From Siphonodentalium dalli (Eukaryota; Mollusca; Scaphopoda; Gadilida; Siphonodentaliidae): DNA of 64,000 bases. Numbering within the stretch: position 1 is the stretch's first letter; every line of letters begins with the position of its first letter. The stretch lies in contig CP136064.1 of the NCBI GenBank assembly GCA_032622095.1, positions 214,472,205 to 214,536,204 of the forward strand, written 5' to 3'. The position numbers and the translations under genes were made by a program. This document shows, in pieces, positions 35,993 through 48,194 of this stretch. The notes under the pieces were generated by a model, which saw only the letters and a program-made list of their open reading frames with translations, made no database searches and was not told the DNA's origin.

Positions 35993-37092
35993 TTAATGTT
36001 ATTTAATTTTCTGCGTAATATATATTTGAAACTTTTAGGCTATTTCCCCACAAATTTCAGAAGTGTTTGTTAAATGTTTAGCTTTTAAATAACTTTTAGT
36101 CTGGGGTTAAAACTTTAAAATTTCTAAAACTAAGTTCATTTTATATTTCTTTGGGAAGTTTTCTAATTCCCATAAAATTAATTTGTGAATGAAATATTAA
36201 TTATTTCATTCAAATAATCTAAGTTAAATGGTCTTTAACTATATCACATATTTTTCACAGCTATATTATAAGTTTTTCTGCAGTATCACAAATTAATAAT
36301 AATTCAGCTTCAAGTTATTTAACATTGTGATACATAATTTCAGCTATTTAATTCAAATACAATGGGCAACATATATCAAACCTTATTTACTAGTCATTTA
36401 CCATGTTAATCAAAAATCTGCATTAATTTTCATAACTTCATTAATTTTCACAAAATCTCCAATAATTTTCATAACTTCATTAATTTTCACAAATTCATAA
36501 ATTTTCATAAGTTCATAAAGTTTCTAAAAGCTTCGTTTAATCATTACAATAAGTCATTTGGAAAATTAATTCTAAAGTAGCATCATGCATTCCTCACTTT
36601 ATTTATATAATAATTTCATAAATAGTCATTTCATTCAGATCATTTAACTTATAAAATATTCCATCTTATTTTCATTTCCATATATATAATTATTCAACAT
36701 TCCGTCCATGCAAATATACATCTGTTAAAATGTTATATATAGTCTATGTGCTAAATAAATAATTAATTTAATTTAATCTCAATTATTAGGATCTCGTATC
36801 CTGCAACTTACCCCTCTGCTGGTGTAGATCCAGCTTAACAAATACCTACTGGTGTCAGAATTTAAGTCATTTTATATTTTATCCACTCGGTTACTTTTGG
36901 CTGTAACTGTATCTGGTGAGATATGGGACTGCACGCAGTTTCCTTCTCTTGGAGGATCAGGTTGAGAGTGGTTGCAGAGTAACCCATGTTGGTGAACTTT
37001 GTGACTTATTCCCAACCTCCGATTCTTTGAGAGGTGGAACTGTATGTAGTCCTATATACCACTTGTGCGTTACATTTTTTGTGTAAAAATGT
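35993..37092. other. Foldback-2, central loop
   Basis: About 1.1 kb of very AT-rich unique sequence contains a short tandem array of TTTTCATAACTTCATTAA-type 26-bp units at about 36425-36530. No reading frame of note is present, so the element has no gene of its own in the loop. Confidence 0.7.
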
Positions 37093-39641
37093 AACGCATT
37101 TACAACAGGCCGGCACAGAAATAACACTTTGATGATACGATACAACACAAAACAGTTACACAACATATGAACAAGGCACATACACCGATAAATATTTGAG
37201 CTCACTGGTTGAAGTTTATATATATTTGTTGTGGTATTGGAATATTTAATAATGAGAACTGTTATGGAAATCTGATAGAATCAAAGACATTTTATGTTGT
37301 CTTATAAATAACCTGTTCAACTCCCTATGGGTCTTACATAATACGGTTGCCCACATATTTTTGGAGATTTACGAATGCGACATATAGTTCTAGGCGCGAC
37401 CCAGATACTATATAAATGAAGACTGTCCCTACAGTCACACAATAGCGAACACCGGTGATCATGTGGATTATGCACTGAGGATATTAAAATACCACTACAA
37501 AAACTTATTTATGAGAAATATAATAAATGAATATGGCTTAATATGGTTGCATATCAAGACATGGTTTCACTTATTCTAAAACCATATAAAGTATGAAGGT
37601 TTTATAAAACTTAAAATATTAGTTGAACTTACTTAGCTGAATTAATGGCTAAGTAATGAAATAATAGAAATAGCTTAATAGCTTGAAATGTTGCAGAAAA
37701 TGCAACCGAAACTTACCATAACTTAGCCCCATTACCGGCCAAGCATGAAACCACTTACTAAAGATTAATAATTAAATAAGTGAATTATGTGAAATAGGCA
37801 TAGACTTGATTAATGCCTTTAAATATAAAAAGTATGTGAAATATTAAATGGTAAGATTAGGAAATGAGACTTTATTGGCACCATTTACATGCCAATGAAT
37901 AGAACTACAAGGGCTGATAAGTACAGAATCCACAGGTGGTCGGTCACCTGCAATATATGTTGTCAATGCAGAGTGATGATATGACAGATATTTAACACTT
38001 AGCCTTACCAGAGAATGATACTTCTTACTTACTGACATTACTGGAACAAAACCTAGAGCGTCGTAGTAAATTTTGTTTCAGGGTTCTGCACCGTACTGTA
38101 TAGCTTTGCTACAATTTACTAAACTGCCTTTAAACTGAGCACTTAGACTAACTTTAAATTTATTTACTAAAAAAAAATATTTCCCTAATAAATATTTTAT
38201 GAATAAAATATAAGTGGAAAGAGTACCTTGACTAAACCCTATCGGTATAATACAAGGCATACAATCCAGTCATCTGATGTACATAGACCAGTCACTTCTG
38301 ACTTTGGTCTGATTTGAAGCCCACTTGCAACTTCCATTTTATCTGCCCCTTCAGGCTTATTTATTTGGAAGGCAGATTTCTACAAGTGCTGATGTAACTG
38401 ACTTAAATGTTGATGGATTTTGACCACTTCTGGTACTGTCACCATCAACATGTCTCTTCAGACCGTCAATTACTCAACTCTTAGTCACTTCAGACATATA
38501 TAGAATTTCTGCGATGCAAGACATGGGTAATAGGACACTCACTTAATGATTTTTACATGCTCGGCCATCAAGTCACTTCTGACTGAGTCGGATGGCAGAG
38601 TTTTATGTGTGACCACTTCTGGTACTACATTACCTAAATTTCCCAAAAAGGCTCTAAGTCAAACTCATCATAAATAAATAAATGGCTAAATAGAAAGATG
38701 CAGAAATGTCTACTTCACATGGAACTTTGAACCACTTCTGGTCTGAACGTTCTCTGTGAGCAGGGTGCATGTGTTTGTCACTTCTGACATAATGCACACT
38801 TCAACCAACCCGACACAAGTGAAACTAGGCCATGAAAAATTACCAAGTTATAAATTACTTATTAAAAGGTTCTAAGTGCTCATAATTAATTATTTAAATA
38901 AGTTTAGACAACTTATTAAAGTTTTTAAATAAGAACACCTTACTATACAAAGTAATATACCTGTATTAGAAACTAAAATAACACTTTCCTAGAATGAACA
39001 AGAGTTTGAAATTTTAGATGCAGAACCTTGATTTACAAATTTTTAAGGTTTAAATACTAAAAGAATCTGCAGATAGTCTGCAAGCCAATGAGAATGCTGG
39101 AAATTTTTAGGTAAATCTGCAGGCCAATGAGAACGCTTCTGCGAACAGAGCCTTGCAGAGAAAGGTGTCTGCAAGCCAATGAGGACGTTTCTGCTGTCTC
39201 GTGCATGCAGAGTAAATATAGTTCCATTGTGTGCGTGAATTACGCATCTAAATAAATATTTATTTCACATATATTTATTATGCATAAGTAATTGAGTAAC
39301 ATTTATGTGGAATACATGATCGTTTGTGAAGGCACAACTTCCAAAGAGCAGACTACGTAAAACCGGAAAGTTTAACCAGCGATTACTTCCCCTGACGTAA
39401 ACAAATATGGCTGCGCCCATGAAGTGAAAAATGTGTGAAAGTTGTTGATAAATTTTTGTGAATAACATTGTGAATACGCAACGTGACGATGTGAGATTTG
39501 GCACTATGAAGATGGCATATTGATAGGTGAAACGGCTAAGTATGAATGACTAAATATTTGAATTATGAGTTTGATGATGAAATGCTAAATGCAACATTTA
39601 CGAAATGAGTTAATGAAACGAGTAAAGGCCGGGCCTTTACA
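37093..39641 (-). repeat. Foldback-2, right arm (uninterrupted)
   Basis: This arm has no LINE insertion and so shows the ancestral arm structure: promoter-like block at about 39052-39190, AGAAGTG cluster at about 38278-38790, AATAAA complement at about 37873. All small frames reported by translation (36957-37205, 37844-38038, 39265-39504) have mirror partners and no motif. Confidence 0.88.
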
Positions 39642-40459
39642 GTATATACGATCAATTTTGCATTTACCCAGTGGAGGGGTCACCTGGTGATGTTCACTTC
39701 GACTCTGGATGATCTGGCCTTTGTTTAATGCAGAATAATAGGGTGTACAAACTCGTATGGATGAGGTCAAATTTGGCCCTAATCGGTATTCTAGTGCGTT
39801 TTGTTTAATTCCTGAGCATAACTTGCGAATCTTTTATAAAATTCAGACAGCGGAATCTATCGGCAATGCATGCACATCGAAATCACTGGCGTGTATCAGT
39901 TGGAAATACACGAAAATAAATCGAAACGAGGGGCGGTGATCACAGAAAATGGCACGGCGAACTACCATGCAGTGCATGCTAACGAGGGCTACCAGTGCCA
40001 AATTTTCTTGATATGGTAAGTTATATCGGGTATATGTCGGGAGACGTTTTAGATTCGGATTAAGCTACCGGGAATGTCTCATCCCCTCATCAAATTTGCG
40101 CTAACATTCTGACCACAGTTGTCAGTAGAAGGATTCTCTAAGAATATGGTCTTATGTATTCCACGAAACTCCGACTGGAAATTTTGGTCAGAATGTTACA
40201 GAAAACTACTGAGTATTTCCGAACAAATAAGGTATCAACTTGTTTTTAAAATAAACCAGCATATGCTCGTTACAGACAAAATGCTATGTTTTGTGTAAAT
40301 TCCTCATATATTATGTTTTTGTGCGTTTGCACATTTTGAGTACGTGGTACTCACCAATCTCGAAACCACATGATTCCCCTACCGTGAAAATAGGGTCCTG
40401 ATCTCGATAAGTTGTTCTCCATAAAACATTTACCAAGTACTGACCTGTGCATATATATA

Positions 40460-40505
40460 TCTATTATATATTTTGGAAGATCTGTCTGTGTGTGTGTGGT
40501 GTGTG
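40460..40505 (+). mobile_element. Helitron 5' end fragment
   Basis: TCTATTATATATTTTGGAAG followed by ATCTGTCTGTGTGTG matches the 5' starts of the tandem Helitrons at 59274 and 59999. It is preceded by an A-T site, as expected for A|TC. The match ends in the (GT)n part, so only a stub is visible. Confidence 0.6.
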
Positions 40506-40522
40506 TGTGTGGGTTCGTTTGC

Positions 40523-40625
40523 CTGGGGTTGGGAGGACATACACATGTTTGCACACCAACGTTGTGAGTACAATTTGGTTTATGAGGACATTCCAATGTC
40601 CTCACAATGATTTCCTCGCAATGGT
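40523..40625 (-). repeat. GTCCTC-family repeat, copy 1
   Basis: On the minus strand this contains TGTCCTCATAAACCAAATTG, CACAACGTTGGTGTGCAAAC and ATGTCCTCCCAA. Other copies are at about 43830-43905, 44575-44645, 51290-51352 and 51988-52050. The family looks like the end of a dispersed MITE. Confidence 0.7.
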
Positions 40626-40679
40626 ATCAAAACTACATTCTGATTGTGTATTTCAATTTTAGGAACGGTCCCCATAACT

Positions 40680-42250
40680 CGGTTTGTATTCTGAACCCAC
40701 ACACACATACACAAAAATATTCCATTGGCGAATCGCGGGTCGCTTCGCACAAACAAACTATATTACACGAGTGTATAGATAGCCAATGAAAACGCTCGAC
40801 TCTTCGGAGTACTAACATTTTTAACCAATCAAAGCGGTCCTTCCGGTGACGATTTGTGAGTCGTCCAATCAAAGGTATGTTGTTTCCGCTTCATTTCTAG
40901 TGCATTTAGCAGCCATTTAAAAAAAAAATCAGAAGTATTTTCTATCAAAGTAAGTATAGTTAGTATAATTATTTAAAGAAATAAAGTTAAATATATATAT
41001 TCTCTCTAATCTAAATGAGTTTATCTAACCGATCATGTACTACTATTAGGGGCGAGCAGGGTATAAGTTTCGGGAAAACGGGATTGACCATATGATTTTC
41101 ATTTTTCGTGATTTGGAAATGTCTGTCGCAGCACCGTGTACAGCACATGTGATTGAACTTAAAGCACCAGAGAATACTTTTCAAACATTTATTAATTTAG
41201 TCAGCGAATAGTGACTACAGAATCAAACAAACAAACATTGTCTGACTAAATTTGCGATTTTTTTTTTATTTAATTTTTAATATTATGCGAATCTGGATTG
41301 GTTTTTAAATTTTAGTAAATTTTACAAAAAATCATTATACTATTAATTTTTACAAAAAATAATTTGCGAGGGACTACCATCTTGTCTTGTTGTGGATTTC
41401 CCTCCTTTAAGTGAGGAGCACCCCATTATATTGGGTATATAAAATAATGGAAGTAAAAATAAGTCAAATAAAACCAAGTAAAACTACAGTAATGATAAAA
41501 TAGTTGGTAAAATTGTGGTACTAGTGAGTTAAAAGATTTGTGTGTGCGTAAGTTGCACTTAAAAACTTTTAAGTTGAGCTTTCATATGTACATATGTACA
41601 TGTATATTTTTGTTTTGTTTTTAAGATTGGTATAGTTAAAATTGTCGTATTGACAAGAATATTTACAGGTAGTTGTTTTGCCTGTACACTACGGGCGCGT
41701 TTGTCACTCAATTTTGGTCCCCGTTCTCCGTGACCAGTTTATTACTATTTTTACCAGGGAATATATATTCCCTGATTTTTACCTACAGCGCGAATTTTGT
41801 CATTCTCGGTTTTGCGATTGTCGGTGAAAGACGCCGAGATTTTAAACAAAAAACAGATCGCTGATTATTGACATACACGTACCTGTAACTTGTAAGCTAA
41901 TCCAAATGTGCCCAAATTAGGTAATCGTCGAGTAAATATACGTCCAGGGGCTGTCCGGAATCCGGGAATGACGCAACTAGAGTCTAGACTAGAGTGATTG
42001 TTCTATTTTTAAATTTTTGTCTGTCTTGACCTCATCTGCTCATGTAATTGTGTCATGATTGTGCTTGTCAGTAATGTCACCCAACCCAGATATTTGTGGG
42101 AAAGTATGTAAGATATTTCCAGTGTATTCTTTTCAGCAAACAGATTCAAGTTCATACGGTATTGTATGATATCTGTTTCCAAATTCCATTGTCCAGGCCT
42201 GGTGTTTATAAATTATATCAAATTCAGGGTGGCAGAAAATCGCTCCCTAT
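40680..42250. other. Stretch without a recognisable gene
   Basis: Only short AT-rich frames are found (for example 41673-41864, 63 codons, no motif). Homopolymer A and T runs and many AATAAA-like words occur. I see nothing that supports a gene or a named repeat. Confidence 0.5.
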
Positions 42251-42573
42251 GTGCCACCGCAGACGCTACGATTAAAATCGTAAGTGGGGAAAATCGTAGG
42301 TGGAGAAATCGTAGCTTGCCCGCAGACGCTACGGTGCTGCGATCTTTGCAGCTACGATTTTCGTGGTATTTACAACATGACCAGTGCGACAGTGGTCATG
42401 TGACAGCTACGATCGCGCGCGTTGCCAAAGTCACGCCACGATTTTCCTGGTAAAATCAAACAGTGCTTGATTGCTACGATTTGGCTACGATATTGTCCTG
42501 GGCATGAGCATTGGATGCTTCCTCCTGCGATTTTCCCCACTTACGATTTTAATCGCAGCGTGTGCGGTGGCAC
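42251..42573. mobile_element. Small MITE-like inverted repeat (CGTAG/CTACGATT family)
   Basis: GTGCCACCGCAGACGCTACG followed by ATTAAAATCGTAAGTGGGGA is matched at the other end by its complement, ending GTGCGGTGGCAC. The interior repeats the word CTACGATTTT/AAAATCGTAG several times in both directions. It is 323 bp, with no coding frame and no clear target duplication. Confidence 0.7.
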
Positions 42574-43002
42574 TTATACTAATAGTTACTAATACTTATG
42601 AGGGCAAATCGCTCTCATGAATATGTTGTGATTTTTGTATGTAATTCATTCCATTTTACATGAAAAGATAAATCACAATACTAGTACATGCAGTGGAGTA
42701 TAAAATCAATCCACTTTTTTCAGAACAATTAATAAATTAGTTCAATGCAGTGCAGAAGATCTTGGAAAGACACATGGCGATCTTGTCAACCAGAGCACGC
42801 AGCACTTATGTCATAACCTATCGCTATAAAATATATCCGGACACTGATTTACAAAAGTCGGAACTCATTGGTGTTTACAAATCAAAGCCTCGATGCTGCT
42901 CTGAACTCTATCCGAATACATGTGGTAACCGAAAGATGTCAACACGACTTCAAAGACTCGATGTCGCTGTATAATTTAACACCGCGCATGCAGTTTTGTT
43001 AC

Positions 43003-43112
43003 TAGGGGTGTAACGATACATCGATGTATCGATGCGACAGCAATACAGCACTGATGATACGGTCATCGATACGGGCATTCAAATGATACGTACGTATCTC
43101 GATACACAAATT
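43003..43112 (+). mobile_element. Possible hAT-type terminus (TAGGGGTGTAACGATACA)
   Basis: The phrase TAGGGGTGTAACGATACATC followed by repeated ATCGAT/GATAC words resembles a terminal sequence common to animal hAT elements. A similar phrase in opposite sense (ending TTATTTCGATCCCTA) lies at about 43771-43798, but no 8-bp duplication could be matched. Tentative. Confidence 0.3.
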
Positions 43113-43607
43113 GCATATTGTTATTACCAATTCAGGTATTAAGTAAGCAGCGGTCGCCACGAACGAGAACGATCAATGTTGAATCAGTATCTAACAAAAA
43201 ATTAAGGTAATCCCCCACAATAAGTAATAAAAATGATAAGCATTCAGTGTATCCCGCCGACCACCCAATAATAGAACCTAATGACCATGTCCCTATCGAA
43301 GGCAAGTGATTCAAAAGCGATGTCATTCGACCTTGACCGAATTTGGCCATCAACTTCATGAACGTCGACGTATGTCGGTCATCTTCAAAGAACATGAAAG
43401 GCTTCTATGTTTTTGATGTTCATCGCTGATCGCCAACAGAATAAAGCCATGATTTCGTTGATTTATCGGTCACGAATTATGGTTCGTCTCTCATTCCCAC
43501 TGTGAATCTCAACAAACTACTTAAATCGGTCCATACCCCTTCAAACATTAAACAAAAATGTCATACAAACAGTCCAATCTCTGGGGATATTTTGATGAAA
43601 GTCCTCA

Positions 43608-44810
43608 TAGACGTCTCATCTTGGATCAAAATAAGTTTTGAAAAATGAATTGCGAATGATGCATTTTAGTGTTTGAACGGGAACGGACTGTAATGTTGAC
43701 CACATAACATCGCTAAATGTGATTGAATTAGTGTAATCTTATCGTAATACTGCCTTTATCGCAAATTGCGATTCGTTACCGGTTATTTCGATCCCTACGT
43801 CTCATTCATTCTACAGACATCCGATGTACACACAATGTCCTCATAAATAAAATTGTCCTCGCAATGTTGTTGTGCAAGCACATACATGTATGTGTCCTCC
43901 CAACGCAACGAAAACAAACACAATCACATATGTGGCATTTTGCCCGGCCTTTTAATGTTGATGCATGCTCAGTATAATCCGCTCACAGTCTAGATATATT
44001 AGCACTTCCTCTGTTGTCACACTCAACTTTTACTTTATCTACCAGTTGATAATAACCCCTGTTAAGTATGAGAGAGTTAGTTATCTTCTTGTCAATAAAT
44101 CTTGTCTTCTGGATTCGATAGACGTCTCATCTTGGATCAAAATGTTTTGAAAAATGAATCGCGAATTGCTATATACTTTCATATGAACATGAGTGTTGGA
44201 CGATATTAGATTGAATTATTTTCCTATTAAGTTGGTTAATAAAAATATCACTGGATGTATTCACAAGTGTTTGTCACAAATTGTGTGACGAGTGTGAGGA
44301 TTTCTCAAGTTTACACTCTCCTCTGGTAAATAATTCCTCCAATGCAGTTTTGAAATAAAGAAGATAGGTTCCATAGAATGGGAGAGTCCTAATGCATTTT
44401 AGTGTTTGAACGGGAACGGACGGGGATGTTGACCACATAACATCGCTAAATGTGATAGAATGAGTGTAATCTTATGAGTGTTATCGTATAGTGCCTTTAT
44501 TTATCGCAAATTGCGATTCGTTACCGATTATTTCGATACCTACGTCTCATTCATTCTACAGACATCCCATGTACACACAATGTCCTCATAACTAAAAAAT
44601 TGTCCTCGCAATGTTGGTGTGCAAGAACATATACATCCTCCCAAACGCAACGAAAATGAACACAATCACATATGTGCCATTTTGCCCGGCTTCTTAATGT
44701 TGATGCATGTACAGTATAAACCGCTCACAGTCTAGCTAATTTAGCACTTAATCTGTTGTCACTCAACTTTTACTTTATGTACCAGTTGATAATAGACCCT
44801 GTTACATGTA
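43608..44810 (+). repeat. Two-unit direct duplication, about 0.5 kb and about 0.7 kb
   Basis: GACGTCTCATCTTGGATCAA starts both units (about 43608 and 44122). Both then contain GCATTTTAGTGTTTGAACGG, CATAACATCGCTAAATGTGA, a TTTATCGCAAATTGCGATTC block, a GTCCTC-family copy, CACAATCACATATGTG, a TTAATGTTGATGCATG phrase and a final TACCAGTTGATAATA. The second unit holds about 220 bp of extra sequence after its start. Confidence 0.85.
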
Positions 44811-45602
44811 CAGAGGCGGACTGGGCCAAAAAATCGTCCTGGGAAATGAATATAATACTGGCCCATCTGCAAAAGGCAGTTGCCGAGGTGCCGAGTGGAG
44901 GAGGGTCTCTGTTCGGGGGGTGTCCACCTTGGAATTCCAACTGCACCCCCCCCTCTTGAATCAAAATCAGACCAAATACATGTTTTTGCATAATTCCATT
45001 GCACAACCCCCCCCCCCCTTGCACCTCAGTGCTCTGGCCTAATATCCTATAAATTCATCAACCATGGTTCTATATATTCCCGGTATGAGACCATTCAGTT
45101 ATTTTTACTTGAAAAATTGCATAAATTCTTACATCTAGCGGTCTAACCTCAGACAAATGCACACGGCTACAGACAAGAGACCAGGACACACCGGGCTGTC
45201 CATGGTTGTTTGGCCCGGGGTGAGAACATTTTGAAAACTATACAAGAAAATCGCTAATCCTAGGTACTAGTAGCATCTAGACTGGCCTCAATTTTTGGGG
45301 GATTTACAGCTGGGAGTTACCGTTAATATCTCGAGATTAACGGGGTCTTTACGTGGTGTTATATGATGCTGACAAGTTCATTTAATGACAAAATTATGAT
45401 TAGCCAGTTAGGCTGGTTAAACAACACATGTGGCGGCCCACATCAGTTTCATTTGCGGCCCAACTACATATACCCCCCCCCCCCAAACTGTAAAAAAAAA
45501 CCTCAGATTCTCTCTTGATAGAAAATCACGTGGAATCAGAATTTTCCGGCCTCCGGCCCATCGGGAATTTACCTGGTCTCCCAATCGCCCAATCCACCTC
45601 TG
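44811..45602. mobile_element. Non-autonomous hAT element with perfect 8-bp target duplication
   Basis: TACATGTA flanks both sides (44803-44810 and 45603-45610). The element starts CAGAGGCGGACTGGGC, and its other end is the complement of CAGAGGTGGATTGGGC. CAG-initial termini of this sort with 8-bp duplications are diagnostic of hAT transposons. The 792-bp interior includes several C-tracts and a frame at 45430-45660 that is not a transposase. Confidence 0.92.
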
Positions 45603-45949
45603 TACATGTACTAGTAGGTATCAGAGAGTTACTAGTAGTTATCTTTTCTTCTGGATTTGATAGACATTATTTTATTTAGCTACCGGTACTATATGTCCCT
45701 CAGTGAACATACTTTTGAGTTATCTGAAATTCTGTACCATTCTTCATCAAATCTGCTGTCCGCTTAGGTACAACATAGATCATGGGCATTTTAATCAATA
45801 ATCTATATAGAGTCCAATTTAGATTATGTTTCCGGTAGCCGTCATGTCCGAGCAATACTAATTTTGTTTTGTTGCTTCAGAAGTTTTGATTAAGTGTAAA
45901 CATTAAATATAACTTTCAAATCATTTATTTATTTATTCATTTATTTTTC

Positions 45950-46186
45950 AGGCTGTGTTAGATGTTATATGTGGCAACTGTATCACATATCATGAATTTG
46001 AAGAACAATGAGTTGGATGTAGCTAACTTTATGGGACATGATATACGCACTCACAGAGAATATTACAGACTGCCGGAAAAGACCCTACAACTATGTAAAT
46101 ACAGTAAACTGCTTCGAGTGGTAGCGAAGGGGAATGTGCACAAGTATCAGGGAAAATCTTTGGATGAAATAGAAATGGATGCTAAG
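45950..46186 (+). pseudogene. Tyrosine-recombinase-like (Crypton-type) exon remnant
   Basis: The frame reads VATVSHIMNLKNNELD, then VANFMGHDIRTHREYYRLPE, then a Leu/Lys-rich helix and KSLDEIEMD. The GH dipeptide followed eight residues later by Tyr (GHDIRTHREYY) has the spacing of the last box of tyrosine recombinases, whose Tyr attacks DNA. The VAT phrase aligns with the segment after the conserved Arg-x-x-His box. A TAG stop precedes the first Met, and the Arg expected just upstream is missing or lies in a lost exon. A T-rich tract ending TTTTTCAG (about 45943-45951) looks like a splice acceptor and AA|GTAACT at about 46185 like a donor. Family assignment is from motif reading only. Confidence 0.5.
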
Positions 46187-46189
46187 TAA

Positions 46190-48190
46190 CTTTAGTTGTT
46201 CAGCCCTCTTAATTCAGATTGTTTGGCTTCGGCAATCCGCTACGGCAACAGTATGCCGTGGCCCAGTTTGCTTCAGCAAATTGCTTCGGCAATGCTGATT
46301 GTCGTAGCCAATTATGAAGGCTGGTTGTTATACATACACATTATCAATAAGTATAGTGATATGGTCTGCCATATCACGTCGAGTTGAAGTCAGATCTGTA
46401 TCAAACGAGCTGTTTTTGGCAGTGAGGTTGAACTTGATACAGCAATCTGATCTCAATGAGACGCGATACTGCGATACTTATCACTACCCTGTATAGATAA
46501 AGCGTTTATTATATGACTACTGGCGTTCTGAGTTGCCAAAAGTTCAATGAAAAATGAGACTTTTCTCCCAACTTACTGGTAGGTGTAGGTCGATTGAGAC
46601 TTCTGAGACTTCGACGATCAGCAAATAATAATTCCTCAAAGGTAATAGCTTGCGGATTGCTATAACAAAAGAATATTCATGATATGGTTCAATTAATTAC
46701 TAAATGAACATCTTTTAGTTCAGATCGTAACATATTTAGGCCTAGAAAAGAATGAATCGATTTCTCGCTTCATTGATGATTCAGTATATGATGTTTACAA
46801 AATGACGACATCGATGACATGCTGAGTAGCATAAGAAATCGGAGAAAAAAACACTCTTGTTTTCTAATAGAAAAACTAGAACGCGTTTAAGCAAGATACG
46901 GGGAGAGAAAACTATTGTCATATAATAAATAACTTCAGTTGTTATACAGTCACTTGAAAGATATTGGTTTAAATTGTTACTGGATTATTTCTAGATTTTT
47001 AAGACCTTAATTAAAACAGCAAACTAATTTAATTCTATTTGTTTCTGACATATGCCCCTTTAAGTTTATAACTTGGGTCAGAATAAGGGTATAATTTGGG
47101 AATGCTGTCAAGATAATTTGCCCTTCCGATGTTCCTGTGACCTTGTGTATGACCAAGTGACTTTTAACTGTCTCAGGAACTACATTGCCCATAGAGATTA
47201 AGTTTGGTATATAGAGGTATTTTGGGGTGGGCAGTAACCTCATCATGTCTGTCTGCCCATCCTTCCATACAGGTACCCACAAATTACCTTTAACTTTATC
47301 TTGGAATCGATAATATATTTGGATAGACTTCACTTTTTGTATGCACTGTACAGAGTCATACTGCCCCTATCATATGACCTTGATGACATGAAATCTACCG
47401 CAGAGTCAGCGGGCACATAGCTAGTATACTTATATTATGAAGAAGTGTTTGTCCTTTGTCTGTCATGCTTTGATGGTATCACCCCCCCCCCCCCCCCCCT
47501 TCGGTACGCGGGATTCAGGGTGTTTTGAAGCCGTACGCGGGATTCATACCCCCGAATTAACTGGTATTCAGGTTCAAGCAAAACATATTGGACGTAGGTT
47601 TTGATGGCGCAAAATAATGAATGAGTGGGTAGAATAGCTTCTTGGGCATATTCGACCACTATGCCATCATAAAGTATCATTAATCGTATCATAACGCCCA
47701 TAATGTGACACCGGCGTCAATTTGTATGTCATTTATCGCATATTATTTCTTAACATGTATTCAGGATTCACACCCCCCCAAATTAACTGGTATTCAGGAT
47801 TCAGGGGGAGGGGGGTGATACCCTCTTATATCACCTCTGTTATTAAATTAATCCAATATTGGACTACATGCTGGTACACGATCTCAAAACATTGGCATCA
47901 ATTTCCTCACTAGCAGATGGGCATAGCCTAAATATAGCCAGAGAATTCTGGACTGTTATATTTATGGGCACAACAAATTTTCTATATTCAGCCCAATTAC
48001 GTTGCCAGGTACCCGGTAACCTAATCAATATTGGGCAGTAAACAACATTGTGACCAACATTGGGTCAAATTTCTGACAAGCTAAGCTTTTGCATTGGCTG
48101 TTTCATAGCTCAGTGCATATGTGTTAAGTAATAAAGTGATCAATCAACGCACATTTCTCTATTAGAGGGCATTCAGGGTGCGCAGTTGTC
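46190..48190. other. Putative intron or intergenic DNA with small repeats
   Basis: Between the two recombinase-like pieces are short GCTTCGGCAAT-type repeats (about 46225-46300), a perfect small hairpin (GTGATATGG and its complement, 46356-46377), and the MITE-like unit at 47475-47822. There is also a possible Helitron-like CTAG terminus at about 47424. No gene is visible. Confidence 0.45.
47475..47822. mobile_element. Possible MITE with GGTATCACCCCCC termini
   Basis: GGTATCACCCCCC at the left end is matched by GGGGGGTGATACC at the right end. The interior repeats the phrase TTAACTGGTATTCAGG and GCGGGATTCA. It is 348 bp. Target duplication was not resolved because of the long C-tract. Confidence 0.5.
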
Positions 48191-48194
48191 ATCA

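Larger units (their letters stand above)
31571..39641. mobile_element. Foldback-2: 8.1-kb element with about 2.5-kb inverted arms and 8-bp target duplication
   Basis: The two outer edges are inverted copies beginning AAGGCCCGGCCTTTACTC. GTATATAC stands on both sides (31563-31570 and 39642-39649), with three extra bases (ACA) between the right arm end and its duplication. An 8-bp duplication suits hAT-, P- or Merlin-type transposition and is close to the 8-9 bp of MULE elements. GTATATAC is itself palindromic, so the evidence is weaker than usual. The arms are nearly identical where compared, for example about three substitutions and a 4-bp indel over some 160 bp. No transposase is visible in arms or loop. 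The left arm is split by LINE-D. Confidence 0.82.

Noticed and set aside
31571-39641. Long inverted arms as a sequencing or assembly artefact (false palindrome)
   Set aside because: The arms differ by substitutions and indels, a LINE with its own target duplication sits in only one arm, there is a 1.1-kb unique loop, and flanking duplications exist. A false palindrome would be identical and loop-free.
47400-47428. Helitron 3' end at the CTAG near 47421-47424
   Set aside because: The stem before it (CCGC...GCGG) is only 4 bp and no matching 5' end or family copy could be seen, so it was not listed as an element.
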